Source of the DNA: Pseudomonadota bacterium
GTDB taxonomy: Bacteria > Pseudomonadota > Alphaproteobacteria > Acetobacterales > Acetobacteraceae
Reading direction: 5' to 3'
Length of the DNA: 11,256 nucleotides
NCBI GenBank assembly: GCA_021826565.1
Contig: JAKAZJ010000017.1
Coordinates: forward strand, 1-11,256
Part shown: piece by piece, positions 1-7,192 of the stretch
How the letters are laid out: the number at the start of each line of letters is the position of its first letter
How positions within the stretch are numbered: the first letter of the stretch is position 1
Made by a program: the position numbers and the translations under genes
The notes under the pieces: generated by a model
What the model saw: the letters and a program-made list of their open reading frames with translations, nothing else
What the model was told of the DNA's origin: nothing
The model's database searches: none

Positions 1-36
1 GTTGCGTTTCCGACCGTTGCCCTGCGGCCGATGCTC

Positions 37-855
37 TCAGCGCATCAGCGAGTCCTTGTGCGGATAGGCCGATGGCGCGGCCGAAGCGCCGGCGTCCACC
101 GGCAGGATGATCCCGGTGACCCAGCGCGAGTCCTCGGTCACCAGATACAGCACGCCATGGGCGACATCCCAGGCGGTGCCTTCGGTTTTCAGCAGCGAGC
201 GGTTCTTGCGGCCGGCGCGGACCTCCGCGGTCATGCCGTCGGCATAGACCATCGGCGTATAAACCATCCCCGGGGCGACCGCATTCACGCGAATCCCGTC
301 GGCGGCATGATGGGCGGCCATGGCACGGGTCATGTTCACCACGGCGCCCTTCGATGTGGGGTAGAGCAGGCCCGGATGCCCGCCGAACAGGCCGGCGAAG
401 GAGGCGAGGTTCACGATCGCGCCGCCGTGCCCGCCCGCAATCATCGCCGGGATCGCATATTTCGCCGTCAGCATCATCGAGGTCACGTTGACGCGCAGCG
501 CCTGGTCCCAGGCCTCCGGGTCCACCTCCACCGCCGTGCCGCGCGGACCGGAAATGCCGACATTGTTGATCAGGATATCAAGCCGGCCCCAGGCGGCCAG
601 GGTCTGTTCCACGATGCGCGCGCAGTCGGCCTGGTTGGTGACATCGGCCAGGATGGTCTGGGCGGTGCCGCCCTCGGCGGCGATCATCGCGGCGGTGCGG
701 GCGACCCAGTCCGGGTTCTGATCCACCAATGTGACGCGCGCGCCGTGGCGGGCGAGGAGGATGGCGGTGGCGCGGCCATTGCCGATGCCGTCGGCGCGCG
801 ATCCGGCGCCGGTGACGATCGCGGTGCGATCAACAAGGCGGGGAGGAAGGGACAT
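37..855 (-). CDS. SDR-family NAD(P)-dependent oxidoreductase
   Basis: A 272-residue classical short-chain dehydrogenase/reductase, probably cytosolic, that moves hydride between NAD(P)H and an alcohol/ketone pair; the substrate cannot be read from sequence. Visible motifs are the glycine-rich cofactor loop TGAGSRADGIGNG (residues 15-27, an expanded form of TGxxxGxG), D45 at the end of the second beta strand (suggesting NAD(H) preference), NNVG (97-100), and the catalytic set N123, S152, Y165 and K169 (YPTSK). The PG motif after the active site is followed by a flexible substrate loop, and the C-terminus carries a VTGxxLPVDAG-like strand. I chose the ATG at 855 because GGAG (862-865) sits 6 nt upstream and the protein then begins just before the Rossmann strand. 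The reading frame stays open upstream to 1239, but that extension lies antisense to tsaE and is not credible. It is transcribed divergently from tsaE. Family certain, role unknown. Confidence 0.93.
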   Translation of the reverse strand: MSLPPRLVDRTAIVTGAGSRADGIGNGRATAILLARHGARVTLVDQNPDWVARTAAMIAAEGGTAQTILADVTNQADCARIVEQTLAAWGRLDILINNVGISGPRGTAVEVDPEAWDQALRVNVTSMMLTAKYAIPAMIAGGHGGAIVNLASFAGLFGGHPGLLYPTSKGAVVNMTRAMAAHHAADGIRVNAVAPGMVYTPMVYADGMTAEVRAGRKNRSLLKTEGTAWDVAHGVLYLVTEDSRWVTGIILPVDAGASAAPSAYPHKDSLMR

Positions 856-996
856 GGGGTGCTCCGTGGTGAACGCGTCATATCGTTCGGGGAAGGGATG
901 AAACGCCAGGCGGTTGAACAGGTCCGGGAAGGCGTTGGTTCGTTCGAGCGCCCCGCCGCCTTGCCCATCCCCCCGCCGCTCCGGCACAACCCTGCC
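856..996. other. Divergent intergenic region between SDR gene and tsaE operon
   Basis: This 141-nt gap must hold the start signals for both the leftward SDR gene and the rightward tsaE operon. I see a Shine-Dalgarno for the SDR gene (GGAG at 862-865, minus strand) but no convincing -35/-10 pair on either strand. No clear Shine-Dalgarno precedes the tsaE ATG: the stretch just upstream is C-rich. No hairpin or operator-like palindrome stood out. Confidence 0.5.
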
Positions 997-1464
997 ATGA
1001 CCCAACCCAAGGCGGAATCCCTGCCGAACCCGGCTGCCACCGCTTCCCTGGCCGCGCGTCTCGCGCGCCTGGCCCGCCGCGGCGATGCGATCCTGCTGGA
1101 AGGCCCGCTTGGCGCCGGTAAAACCACGTTTGCCCGCGCCTTTCTCCGCGCTGCCACCGCCGACCCGGCATTGGAAGTCCCCAGCCCCAGCTTCACTTTG
1201 GTGCAGACCTACGAGACCCCGCTCGGCCCGATCCATCACTACGATCTCTGGCGCCTGGACGGACCGGCCGCCCTGCCCGAACTCGGGTTCGAGGAGGCCT
1301 TGGCCGATATCGTCGTGGTCGAGTGGCCGGACCGGCTCGGCCGATACCGCCCCGCGAGCGCTCTCACGCTGCGCTTTGCCATGACCGGAGACGCCACGCG
1401 CGACGTGATCCTGACCGGGTGGGACGAAACCCGGTGGGACGAACCCCGGGGGGACGAAAGATGA
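997..1464 (+). CDS. tsaE: tRNA t6A37 threonylcarbamoyladenosine biosynthesis ATPase TsaE
   Basis: TsaE is the small P-loop ATPase that supports the TsaB-TsaD complex when threonylcarbamoyl is transferred to A37 of ANN-decoding tRNAs in the cytoplasm. The 155-residue product has the family length and motifs: Walker A GPLGAGKT (36-43), the SPSFTLVQTY segment (63-72, the family's SPTFTL motif), HYDLWRL (81-87), and the VVVEWPDRLG strand (106-115, Walker B-like with conserved E109 and W110). I chose the ATG at 997 because it gives a family-sized N-terminus; the frame is open to position 31, but that part is antisense to the SDR gene. The C-terminal tail (about residues 140-155) is encoded by a 15-bp tandem repeat and is poorly conserved sequence. 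The stop overlaps the start of the next gene as ATGA (1461-1464), indicating translational coupling. First gene of a tsaE-amgK-murU-addB operon, an order typical of alphaproteobacteria. Confidence 0.95.
   Translation: MTQPKAESLPNPAATASLAARLARLARRGDAILLEGPLGAGKTTFARAFLRAATADPALEVPSPSFTLVQTYETPLGPIHHYDLWRLDGPAALPELGFEEALADIVVVEWPDRLGRYRPASALTLRFAMTGDATRDVILTGWDETRWDEPRGDER
1415..1459 (+). repeat. Three-copy 15-bp tandem repeat at the end of tsaE
   Basis: Three contiguous units, CCGGGTGGGACGAAA (1415-1429), CCCGGTGGGACGAAC (1430-1444) and CCCGGGGGGACGAAA (1445-1459), each differ from the next at two positions. Since 15 bp is five codons, the repeat stays in frame and encodes the tail TGWDETRWDEPRGDE of TsaE. 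The last unit also supplies the G-rich sequence just before the ATG at 1461, so the repeat doubles as the ribosome-binding region of the downstream gene. It probably arose by local slippage. Confidence 0.85.
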
Positions 1465-3197
1465 CCAACCGCCCCGCCGCCATCGCCGCGTTCCTCGCCG
1501 CCCATGGCTTCGCGACCGCCCGCGCCACCCCGCTCGCGGCCGATGCCAGCCTGCGCCGCTACCTGCGCCTGTCCGGCGGCCCGGTTCCCGCGGTGCTGAT
1601 GGACGCCCCGCCGCCCGAGGAGGTCGGACCGTTCCTGCGCGTGGCGGCGCATCTGGCGGCGCTGGGTCTGTCGGCGCCCGCGATCATCGCCGCCGACCCG
1701 GCCGCCGGCCTGGTGCTGGAGGAAGACCTGGGCGACGATCTGCTCGGCCCGCAGCTGGATCGCGGCGCCGATCCGGGGCCGCTGTGCGACGCGGCGATCG
1801 ATGCGCTGGCGGTGGTCCAACGTGCGCCGGCGCCGGATTGGCTGCCGGCCTGGGACCCGGCGGCGATGCTGGCCGCGACGCTGAACCCGCTCTTCGTCTG
1901 GTGGTGGCCGGATGCATTCGGCGCCCCGCCGCCGGACGCGGCCCGTGCCGACATCGCGCGCGCGCTGGCGGACACGCTCGCGCCGCTGGCGGACGGACCA
2001 CTCGGCTTCGTGCACCGCGATTATTTCGCCGGCAATCTGCTGTGGCTGCCCGATCGGCCGTCGCCGCGCCGGATCGGCATCCTGGATTTCCAGTCCGCCG
2101 CGCTGGGCCACCCGGCCTATGACGTGATCTCGTTGACCGAGGACGCGCGGCGCGATTTGGCCCCGGCGCTGCGCGAGCGCGCCACGGCGCGGCTGCTGGC
2201 CGCCCGGCCGGAGCTTGACCCGGCCGCATTCCGCCGCGCCTGCGCCATTTGCGCCGCGCAGCGCCATTTGCGGGTGGCGACGCAATGGGTGCGCCTGGCG
2301 CGCCGCGACCATCGCCCGGGCTATCTGGTGCATGGCGCGCGCAGTTGGGCGCGGCTGGAACACGCGCTGGCGCACCCGGCGGTGGCCCCGCTGGCGGCGG
2401 CGCTGGCGCGCTGGATCCCCGCCGGGATGCGCGCCAATCCGGCGCCGCGCCAGGTCGCGCCGGCGCGCGGCATGGTGCTGGCCGCCGGCCTGGGGACGCG
2501 GATGCGCCCGCTGACCGAGGCCACCGCCAAGCCACTGCTGAAGCTGGCGGGGCGCAGCCTGCTGGATCACGCGCTGGACCGTCTGGCCGAGGTCGGGGTG
2601 ACCGAGGCGGCGGTGAACGCCCATTGGCAGCCGGATCAGGTGGCCGCCGCGTTATCGGCCCGCTCGGTCCCGCCGCGCACCCATCTGCTGCGCGAGGCAA
2701 CGCTGCTGGACACCGGCGGCGGCGTGCGCGCGGCGCGGCGGTTGCTGGGGCCGGAGCCGTTCTACGTCGTCAACGGCGATGCATTCTGGCTGGACGGGCC
2801 GACGCCGGCGCTGCGCCGCCTGGCCGAGCGCTTCGCCGCCGGCGGGACCGACGCGGTCCTGCTGCTCGCCCGCACCGTCCAGGTGGAGGCGGAACTCGGC
2901 CGTGGCGATTTCGCGCTGGACCCATGGGGTGTGCCGCGCCGCCGCGCCGAGCGTGAGATCGTGCCCTATGTCTTCGCCGGCGTGCAGCTGATCGCGCCCT
3001 GGGGGCTGGACGGATTTCCCGAAGGTGCCTTCAGCATGAATGCCGCCTGGGATCGCGCGCTGGCGGCCGGCCGGCTGCGCGCGGTGGTGCATGACGGGCT
3101 GTGGTTCCATGTGTCCACGCCCGCCGATCTGGCCGCCACCGAGACGTTCCTGGCGGCGCAGCATTTGGGGGAGCGCCAGCTGCGGAAGCAACGGTGA
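1461..3197 (+). CDS. amgK-murU: Fused MurNAc/GlcNAc anomeric kinase (AmgK) and MurNAc-1-P uridylyltransferase (MurU)
   Basis: One 578-residue reading frame carries two cytosolic peptidoglycan-recycling activities. Residues 1 to about 320 are an aminoglycoside-phosphotransferase-fold kinase of the AmgK type: DASLRRYLRL (28-37), LMDAPPPEEV (46-55), catalytic loop HRDYFAGN (185-192) and ILDFQSAALGHPAYD (207-221, with metal-binding D209). AmgK phosphorylates MurNAc/GlcNAc at C1. After a linker (about 321-337), residues 338-578 are a MurU-like nucleotidyltransferase: MVLAAGLGTRMRPLT (338-352), KPL (357-359), DTGGG (417-421), VVNGD (436-440) and a C-terminal WFHVSTPADL (548-557). MurU makes UDP-MurNAc, bypassing the de novo, fosfomycin-sensitive route. 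In Pseudomonas and Caulobacter the two are separate proteins; here no stop lies between them. Start at ATG 1461 overlaps the tsaE stop; the stop overlaps addB (GTGA). Domain calls rest on motifs; the precise sugar substrates are inferred. Confidence 0.88.
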   Translation: MTNRPAAIAAFLAAHGFATARATPLAADASLRRYLRLSGGPVPAVLMDAPPPEEVGPFLRVAAHLAALGLSAPAIIAADPAAGLVLEEDLGDDLLGPQLDRGADPGPLCDAAIDALAVVQRAPAPDWLPAWDPAAMLAATLNPLFVWWWPDAFGAPPPDAARADIARALADTLAPLADGPLGFVHRDYFAGNLLWLPDRPSPRRIGILDFQSAALGHPAYDVISLTEDARRDLAPALRERATARLLAARPELDPAAFRRACAICAAQRHLRVATQWVRLARRDHRPGYLVHGARSWARLEHALAHPAVAPLAAALARWIPAGMRANPAPRQVAPARGMVLAAGLGTRMRPLTEATAKPLLKLAGRSLLDHALDRLAEVGVTEAAVNAHWQPDQVAAALSARSVPPRTHLLREATLLDTGGGVRAARRLLGPEPFYVVNGDAFWLDGPTPALRRLAERFAAGGTDAVLLLARTVQVEAELGRGDFALDPWGVPRRRAEREIVPYVFAGVQLIAPWGLDGFPEGAFSMNAAWDRALAAGRLRAVVHDGLWFHVSTPADLAATETFLAAQHLGERQLRKQR

Positions 3198-6100
3198 ATC
3201 TGTTCACACTGCCCCCTGACGCGCCGTTCCTGGACACGCTGGCCGCGTCCTGGCTGGCGCGCGCGGGGCGGACGGACCCGCTCGCGGCGGCGCGCGGGCT
3301 GATCCTGCTGCCGACCCGCCGCGCCGCGCGCGCCATGGCGGATGCGTTTCTGCGCGCGTCGGATGGCGCCGCGCTGCTGCTGCCGCGCATCGCCGCGCTG
3401 GGCGCGCTGGACGAGGCGCCGCTGGTCCTGGCCGGGGCGCTGGACCTGCCCCCGGCGATCGATCCGGCCTTGCGCCTGGCGCTGCTGGCCCGGCTGATTC
3501 TGGGCATGGGCGGAGCCAATGGCGCGCCGCGTAGCGCCGATCGGGCCTGGGCGTTGGCCGAGGAACTCGCCGCGCTGATGGACGAGGCGGAACGGGCCGA
3601 GATCGATCTGGCGGCCAGCCTGCCCGAGGCCGCGGACCCGGCCTTCGCCGCGCATTGGGCGCAGACGGTGTCGTTCCTGCGCATCGTGACCGCGACCTGG
3701 CCCGCGCTGCTGGCCGAGCTCGGCGCGGCCAACCCGGCAGCGCGGGCCGGGGCGCTGCTGAACGCCCAGGCGGCGGCGTGGGCGCAAACGCCGCCCGAGG
3801 AACCGATCTGGCTGGCGGGCACCACCGCGGCGATCCCGGCGGTGGCGCGGCTGGCGCGGGCGATCGCGCTTGCGCCGCTGGGGGCGGTGATCCTGCCGGG
3901 CCTGGACCTGGATTTGCCCGAGGACGCCTGGGCGGCGCTGGGTCCCGAGCATCCGCAGGCCGGGTTGCGCCGGTTGCTGGAACGGCTGGATGCGACCCGC
4001 GGCGACGTGCGGGTCTGGCCGGGAGCCTCCGGCGCCCGCCCCGCGCGCGTTACCCTGCTGCGCCAGGCGTTGCTGCCCGGCGCAGCGCTGGGGGCATGGC
4101 AGCGCCGGGATGCCCGGGCCGTTGCGGCACAGGCCGCCGCCGCCCCGCCACCCGCCGCCGCGGCGCTCACCGTCATGGCCGGGCTTGACCCGGCCATCCA
4201 CCCCCGCACGCGCGTGCCGGACGCGGGCGGCGGCGCAGCGCAGATGGCCGGGTCAAGCCCGGCCATGACGGGTGGCCCCGCGGCGGCGGTCGGCGATGGC
4301 CCCGTGGCGGCGATCGGCGCGGCCATCGGAGGCGGCGCGGCGACGGCTGGTGCCGCGCCTCCCGCGCAGCTCTGGCGCCTCGATCCCGCCGACCCGCAGG
4401 AAGAATCCTTCGCGATCGCGCTGATCCTGCGCGATGCGCTCGATCGCCCCGGCGCGCGCGCCGCCCTGGTCACGCCCGACCGCGCCCTGGCCGGCCGGGT
4501 TGCCGCGGCGCTGCTTCGCTTCGGCGTGATCGCCGACGACAGCGCCGGCGAGAAGCTAACCGACACCCCGCCCGCGGTGTTCCTGCGCTTGCTGGCTGCC
4601 GCCATGGCCGGGCAGTTGGCGCCGGTCCCGTTGCTGGCGTTGCTGAAGCATCCGTTGGCCGCCGCCGGTCTGGCGCCGGCCGCCTGCCGCGCCGCCACGC
4701 GGGCGATGGAGGTCGCGTTTCTGCGCGGCCCGCGCCCCGCCCCCGGCATGACCGGGCTGCGCCGCGCCATCGCCGGGCTGGCGGACCCGGACCCGCACGC
4801 CGCGTTCCTGGCCCGCATCGAAACCGCGCTGGCCCCCGCGCTGCGCGTGGCTGCCAATGCCGGCAGCGCGCCGGCCGCGGCGCTGGACGCGCTGCTCGCC
4901 GCGGCCGAAGCGCTGGCGGCCACCGATGCCGAACCCGGCGCGCCGCGCCTGTGGTCGGGCGAGGACGGCGCCGCGCTGGCGGAATACCTGGCCGCGCTGC
5001 GCCCCGCTTTCGCAGAACTGCCCGATCAGCAACGGGCAGTGTTCCCGCCGCTGCTGGACGCGGCCCTGGCGGGCGGGCCGGCGGTGCGCACCCGCCGCGC
5101 GCTGCGCGGACGCGACGGCGAGGAACATCCGCGCGTGTTCATCTGGGGCCTGCTGGAAGCGCGTCTGCAACCGGCGGAGGTGATGGTGCTCGGCGGCCTG
5201 GTGGAAGGCGTCTGGCCGCCCGCGCCCGAGCCCGGCCCGTGGCTGTCGCGGCCGATGCGCACCCGGATCGGCCTGCCGGCGCCGGAGGAGGCCGTGGGCC
5301 AGGCGGCGCATGATTTCGCCGCCGCCGCCAGCGCCGCCGCAACGGTGGTGCTGTCCTGCCCGCGCCGGCGCGATGGTGCCCCCGCGGTGCCGGCGCGGTG
5401 GATCGCGCGGTTGGAGGCCTATCTGGCCGGTCGGGCGGGCGCGCCGGAAGACGCCGCCCTGCCGCTGCATCCGGCGGTGGGCTGGGCGCGGGCGCTGGAT
5501 CAGCCGGACGGCCCGCCGCGCGCCGCCGCCGCGCCCGCGCCGCGTCCGCCGGTGGCGTTGCGCCCACGCCGCCTGAGCGTGACCGAGATCGAAACCTGGC
5601 AGCGCGACCCCTACGCGATCTACGCCCGCCGCATCCTGCGCCTGGAGGCGCTGGACCCGCTGGAGCAAGCGACCGACGCGGCCGATTTTGGGTCTTTGGT
5701 GCATCAGGGGCTGGAGGCGTTCATCACGACCCATGGTGCGGTTTGGCCGCCGGACGCCGCGAAGCTGCTGCGCGCGGCGCTGTTGGGCGCGCTGGCGCGG
5801 GCGCCCGCGGTGCGCCCGGCCTTGGCCAATTGGTGGGCGCCTCGGCTGGTCCGTATCGCCGACTGGGTGGCGGCGCGGGAACGCGATCGGCGCGCGCTTG
5901 GCTTGCTGACGGCGGCGCGAGCGGAAGCGCTTGGACGCTGGATACTGACCCGGCCCGGTGGGGATTTCACCCTGACCGGCAAGGCCGACCGGATCGAGCG
6001 CTGGAGCGACGGCTTCGTGCTGCTGGACTACAAAACCGGGTCCGTTGCGTCGCAGGCCGAGGTTGCGGCGGGGCTGGCGCCGCAGCTGCCGCTGGAAGCC

Positions 6101-6397
6101 ACCATGCTGGAAGCCGGCGCCTTCGGCCCCGACTGGCGGGGCACGGCGCGGGCGCTGGAATACTGGCGCCTGACCGGTGGGCAGGAGCAGGGCAAGGCGA
6201 CGGTACTGTTCGCCGACAAGGCGGAGCAACTGGCCGCGGTGGTCGCCGACGCGGCGGCAGGGCTGGCCGGGCTGATCGATGCGTATGACGATCCGGCGCG
6301 GGCCTATCTGTCGCAGCCGCATCCCGGACGGGCGCCGCGCTTTGCCACCTACGCACAGCTCGCGCGGGTGGCGGAACGAGCCGCGGCGGGGGAGTGA
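3194..6397 (+). CDS. addB: Double-strand break repair protein AddB (alphaproteobacterial type)
   Basis: AddB pairs with AddA as the helicase-nuclease that resects double-strand breaks for RecA, the alphaproteobacterial counterpart of RecBCD. The GTG at 3194 is chosen because it begins the family N-terminus (xNLFTLPPDAPFLDTLAASW), with GGAAG at 3184-3188 upstream; its GTGA overlaps the preceding stop. The product is 1067 residues, somewhat long for the family. The N-terminus has no GxxxxGKT/S, so this subunit looks ATPase-dead. A helicase-like C-terminal motif, GGLVEGVWPP, begins at 667. The PDDEXK nuclease shows H837 (LVHQGLEAF), D932 (GKADRIE) and D945/K947 (LLDYKTG). There are only two cysteines, neither in the nuclease region, so the four-cysteine iron-sulphur site of Bacillus AddB is absent. 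Residues 326-360 come from an inverted-repeat element, with Ala/Gly/Pro-rich sequence around it to about 392. Downstream addA is missing. Confidence 0.94.
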   Translation: MNLFTLPPDAPFLDTLAASWLARAGRTDPLAAARGLILLPTRRAARAMADAFLRASDGAALLLPRIAALGALDEAPLVLAGALDLPPAIDPALRLALLARLILGMGGANGAPRSADRAWALAEELAALMDEAERAEIDLAASLPEAADPAFAAHWAQTVSFLRIVTATWPALLAELGAANPAARAGALLNAQAAAWAQTPPEEPIWLAGTTAAIPAVARLARAIALAPLGAVILPGLDLDLPEDAWAALGPEHPQAGLRRLLERLDATRGDVRVWPGASGARPARVTLLRQALLPGAALGAWQRRDARAVAAQAAAAPPPAAAALTVMAGLDPAIHPRTRVPDAGGGAAQMAGSSPAMTGGPAAAVGDGPVAAIGAAIGGGAATAGAAPPAQLWRLDPADPQEESFAIALILRDALDRPGARAALVTPDRALAGRVAAALLRFGVIADDSAGEKLTDTPPAVFLRLLAAAMAGQLAPVPLLALLKHPLAAAGLAPAACRAATRAMEVAFLRGPRPAPGMTGLRRAIAGLADPDPHAAFLARIETALAPALRVAANAGSAPAAALDALLAAAEALAATDAEPGAPRLWSGEDGAALAEYLAALRPAFAELPDQQRAVFPPLLDAALAGGPAVRTRRALRGRDGEEHPRVFIWGLLEARLQPAEVMVLGGLVEGVWPPAPEPGPWLSRPMRTRIGLPAPEEAVGQAAHDFAAAASAAATVVLSCPRRRDGAPAVPARWIARLEAYLAGRAGAPEDAALPLHPAVGWARALDQPDGPPRAAAAPAPRPPVALRPRRLSVTEIETWQRDPYAIYARRILRLEALDPLEQATDAADFGSLVHQGLEAFITTHGAVWPPDAAKLLRAALLGALARAPAVRPALANWWAPRLVRIADWVAARERDRRALGLLTAARAEALGRWILTRPGGDFTLTGKADRIERWSDGFVLLDYKTGSVASQAEVAAGLAPQLPLEATMLEAGAFGPDWRGTARALEYWRLTGGQEQGKATVLFADKAEQLAAVVADAAAGLAGLIDAYDDPARAYLSQPHPGRAPRFATYAQLARVAERAAAGE
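4170..4271. repeat. Large perfect inverted repeat inserted in frame within addB
   Basis: Two 29-nt arms (4170-4198 and 4243-4271) are perfect reverse complements, separated by 44 nt. Each arm is also a smaller hairpin, with ATGGCCGGG and CCCGGCCAT around CTTGA. The whole element is 102 nt, a multiple of three, and contains no stop in the addB frame. It contributes roughly residues 326-360, including the stretches VMAGLDPAIH and MAGSSPAMT. From general knowledge, peptides reading MAGLDPAIH appear often in hypothetical ORFs of Rhizobiales and Acetobacteraceae because this palindrome is a dispersed, usually intergenic, repeat there. It sits in a low-complexity linker just before LWRLDPADPQEES, where domain homology resumes. 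Mobility is inferred; the symmetry is directly visible. Confidence 0.9.
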
Positions 6398-6433
6398 TCC
6401 CGACGCCCGGCGCCGCATCTTCCGCTGTGCCGT

Positions 6434-7192
6434 TCACGCCGCTCCGGCGCGCGCATGATGCCACGCGAGCAGACGTCGCTCCACGGCCAGCAGCGCGGCG
6501 TTGATCGCCAGCGCCGTCAGCGCAATCACCAACAGCGCCGCCAGCACTCGGGAGAGTTCGAAATTCTGTTGCGCGCGCACCAGATAAGTGCCGAGCCCGT
6601 CCGAAGACAGGATCATCTCCGACACCACCGCCAGCAACACCGACAGCGCGAGACTGATGCGGATGCCGGCGACGATTTGCGGCAGCGCCGCCGGCAGGTC
6701 GATCTCGGCCATGATGGCGACGCGCGACAGGCCGAACGAGCGCGCGACCGTTTCCAGCATCGGATGCGCGCCGCTGACGGCCTCCATCGCGTTGATCAGG
6801 ATCGGGAACGCGGCGCCGTACACCACCACCGCGATTTTCGCTGCGCTGCCGATGCCGAAGAAGATCATGCCGACCGGAATCACCGCGATGGCCGGCAGCG
6901 GGCGGATCAGCTCGATCACCGGCTCGGCCAGTTCGCGCAGCTTGCGGACGCGCCCAAGCACGATGCCGGATGGCAGGGCGATGATCAGCGCGATCGCGAA
7001 TCCGGCGAAGGCGCGCCCGAGCGTGATCGCGAGCGCACCGCCGATCGTCGGCGCATCGACGATCAGCACGCGCGCGACATCCAGGAAGCCCGGGAAGCCG
7101 CGCGATGCCATGGCCATCGCGGCGGCCTGCCACACGCCGGCGAGGACTGCGAGGAACGCGATTCCCGGCAGGTTGATTCCGCGCGGCGTCAT
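6434..7192 (-). CDS. ABC transporter permease, NitT/TauT type (permease 2)
   Basis: A 252-residue inner-membrane permease of the SsuC/TauC/NrtB family, last gene of the importer operon. Hydrophobic segments lie at about residues 9-28, 60-80, 99-117, 118-136, 178-196 and 216-236. The cytoplasmic coupling (EAA) loop that contacts the ATPase is visible at 150-178, with ARSFGLSRVAIMAEIDLPAA followed by LPQIVAGIR. The ATG at 7192 overlaps the stop of permease 1 (ATGA in the minus-strand sense, 7189-7192), so the two are translationally coupled. A longer frame runs up to 7573 but is antisense-type noise inside permease 1. It is a diverged paralogue of the preceding permease, suggesting a heterodimeric channel rather than the homodimer usual for SsuC/TauC. 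The gene converges on addB with only 36 nt between the stop codons, and I see no hairpin plus T-run there. The substrate cannot be told. Confidence 0.9.
   Translation of the reverse strand: MTPRGINLPGIAFLAVLAGVWQAAAMAMASRGFPGFLDVARVLIVDAPTIGGALAITLGRAFAGFAIALIIALPSGIVLGRVRKLRELAEPVIELIRPLPAIAVIPVGMIFFGIGSAAKIAVVVYGAAFPILINAMEAVSGAHPMLETVARSFGLSRVAIMAEIDLPAALPQIVAGIRISLALSVLLAVVSEMILSSDGLGTYLVRAQQNFELSRVLAALLVIALTALAINAALLAVERRLLAWHHARAGAA

Noticed and set aside
31..996. Upstream extension of the tsaE frame
   Set aside because: The extension is antisense to the SDR gene and gives a non-family N-terminus; TsaE proteins are about 150 residues and begin near 997.
1239..2624. Minus-strand 461-residue open frame opposite the amgK-murU gene
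   Set aside because: Arg/Gln-rich composition, no recognisable domain, antisense to a frame with clear kinase and transferase motifs.
4170..4271. Intrinsic terminator or a CRISPR-like repeat
   Set aside because: The inverted repeat lies inside an intact coding frame, has no T-run, and is a single pair of arms rather than an array.
3031..4923. Minus-strand 630-residue open frame opposite murU/addB
   Set aside because: Its translation is Ala/Ser/Arg low-complexity and lies antisense to addB, whose frame shows real domain motifs. Such frames arise from the GC-rich codon usage.
4556..6418. Minus-strand 620-residue open frame opposite addB
   Set aside because: Arg/Gly/Gln-rich translation without motifs, fully antisense to the AddB nuclease region.
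6398..6433. Shared terminator between convergent addB and permease 2
   Set aside because: The only symmetry is a short CGGCGCCG palindrome, with no following T-run on either strand.
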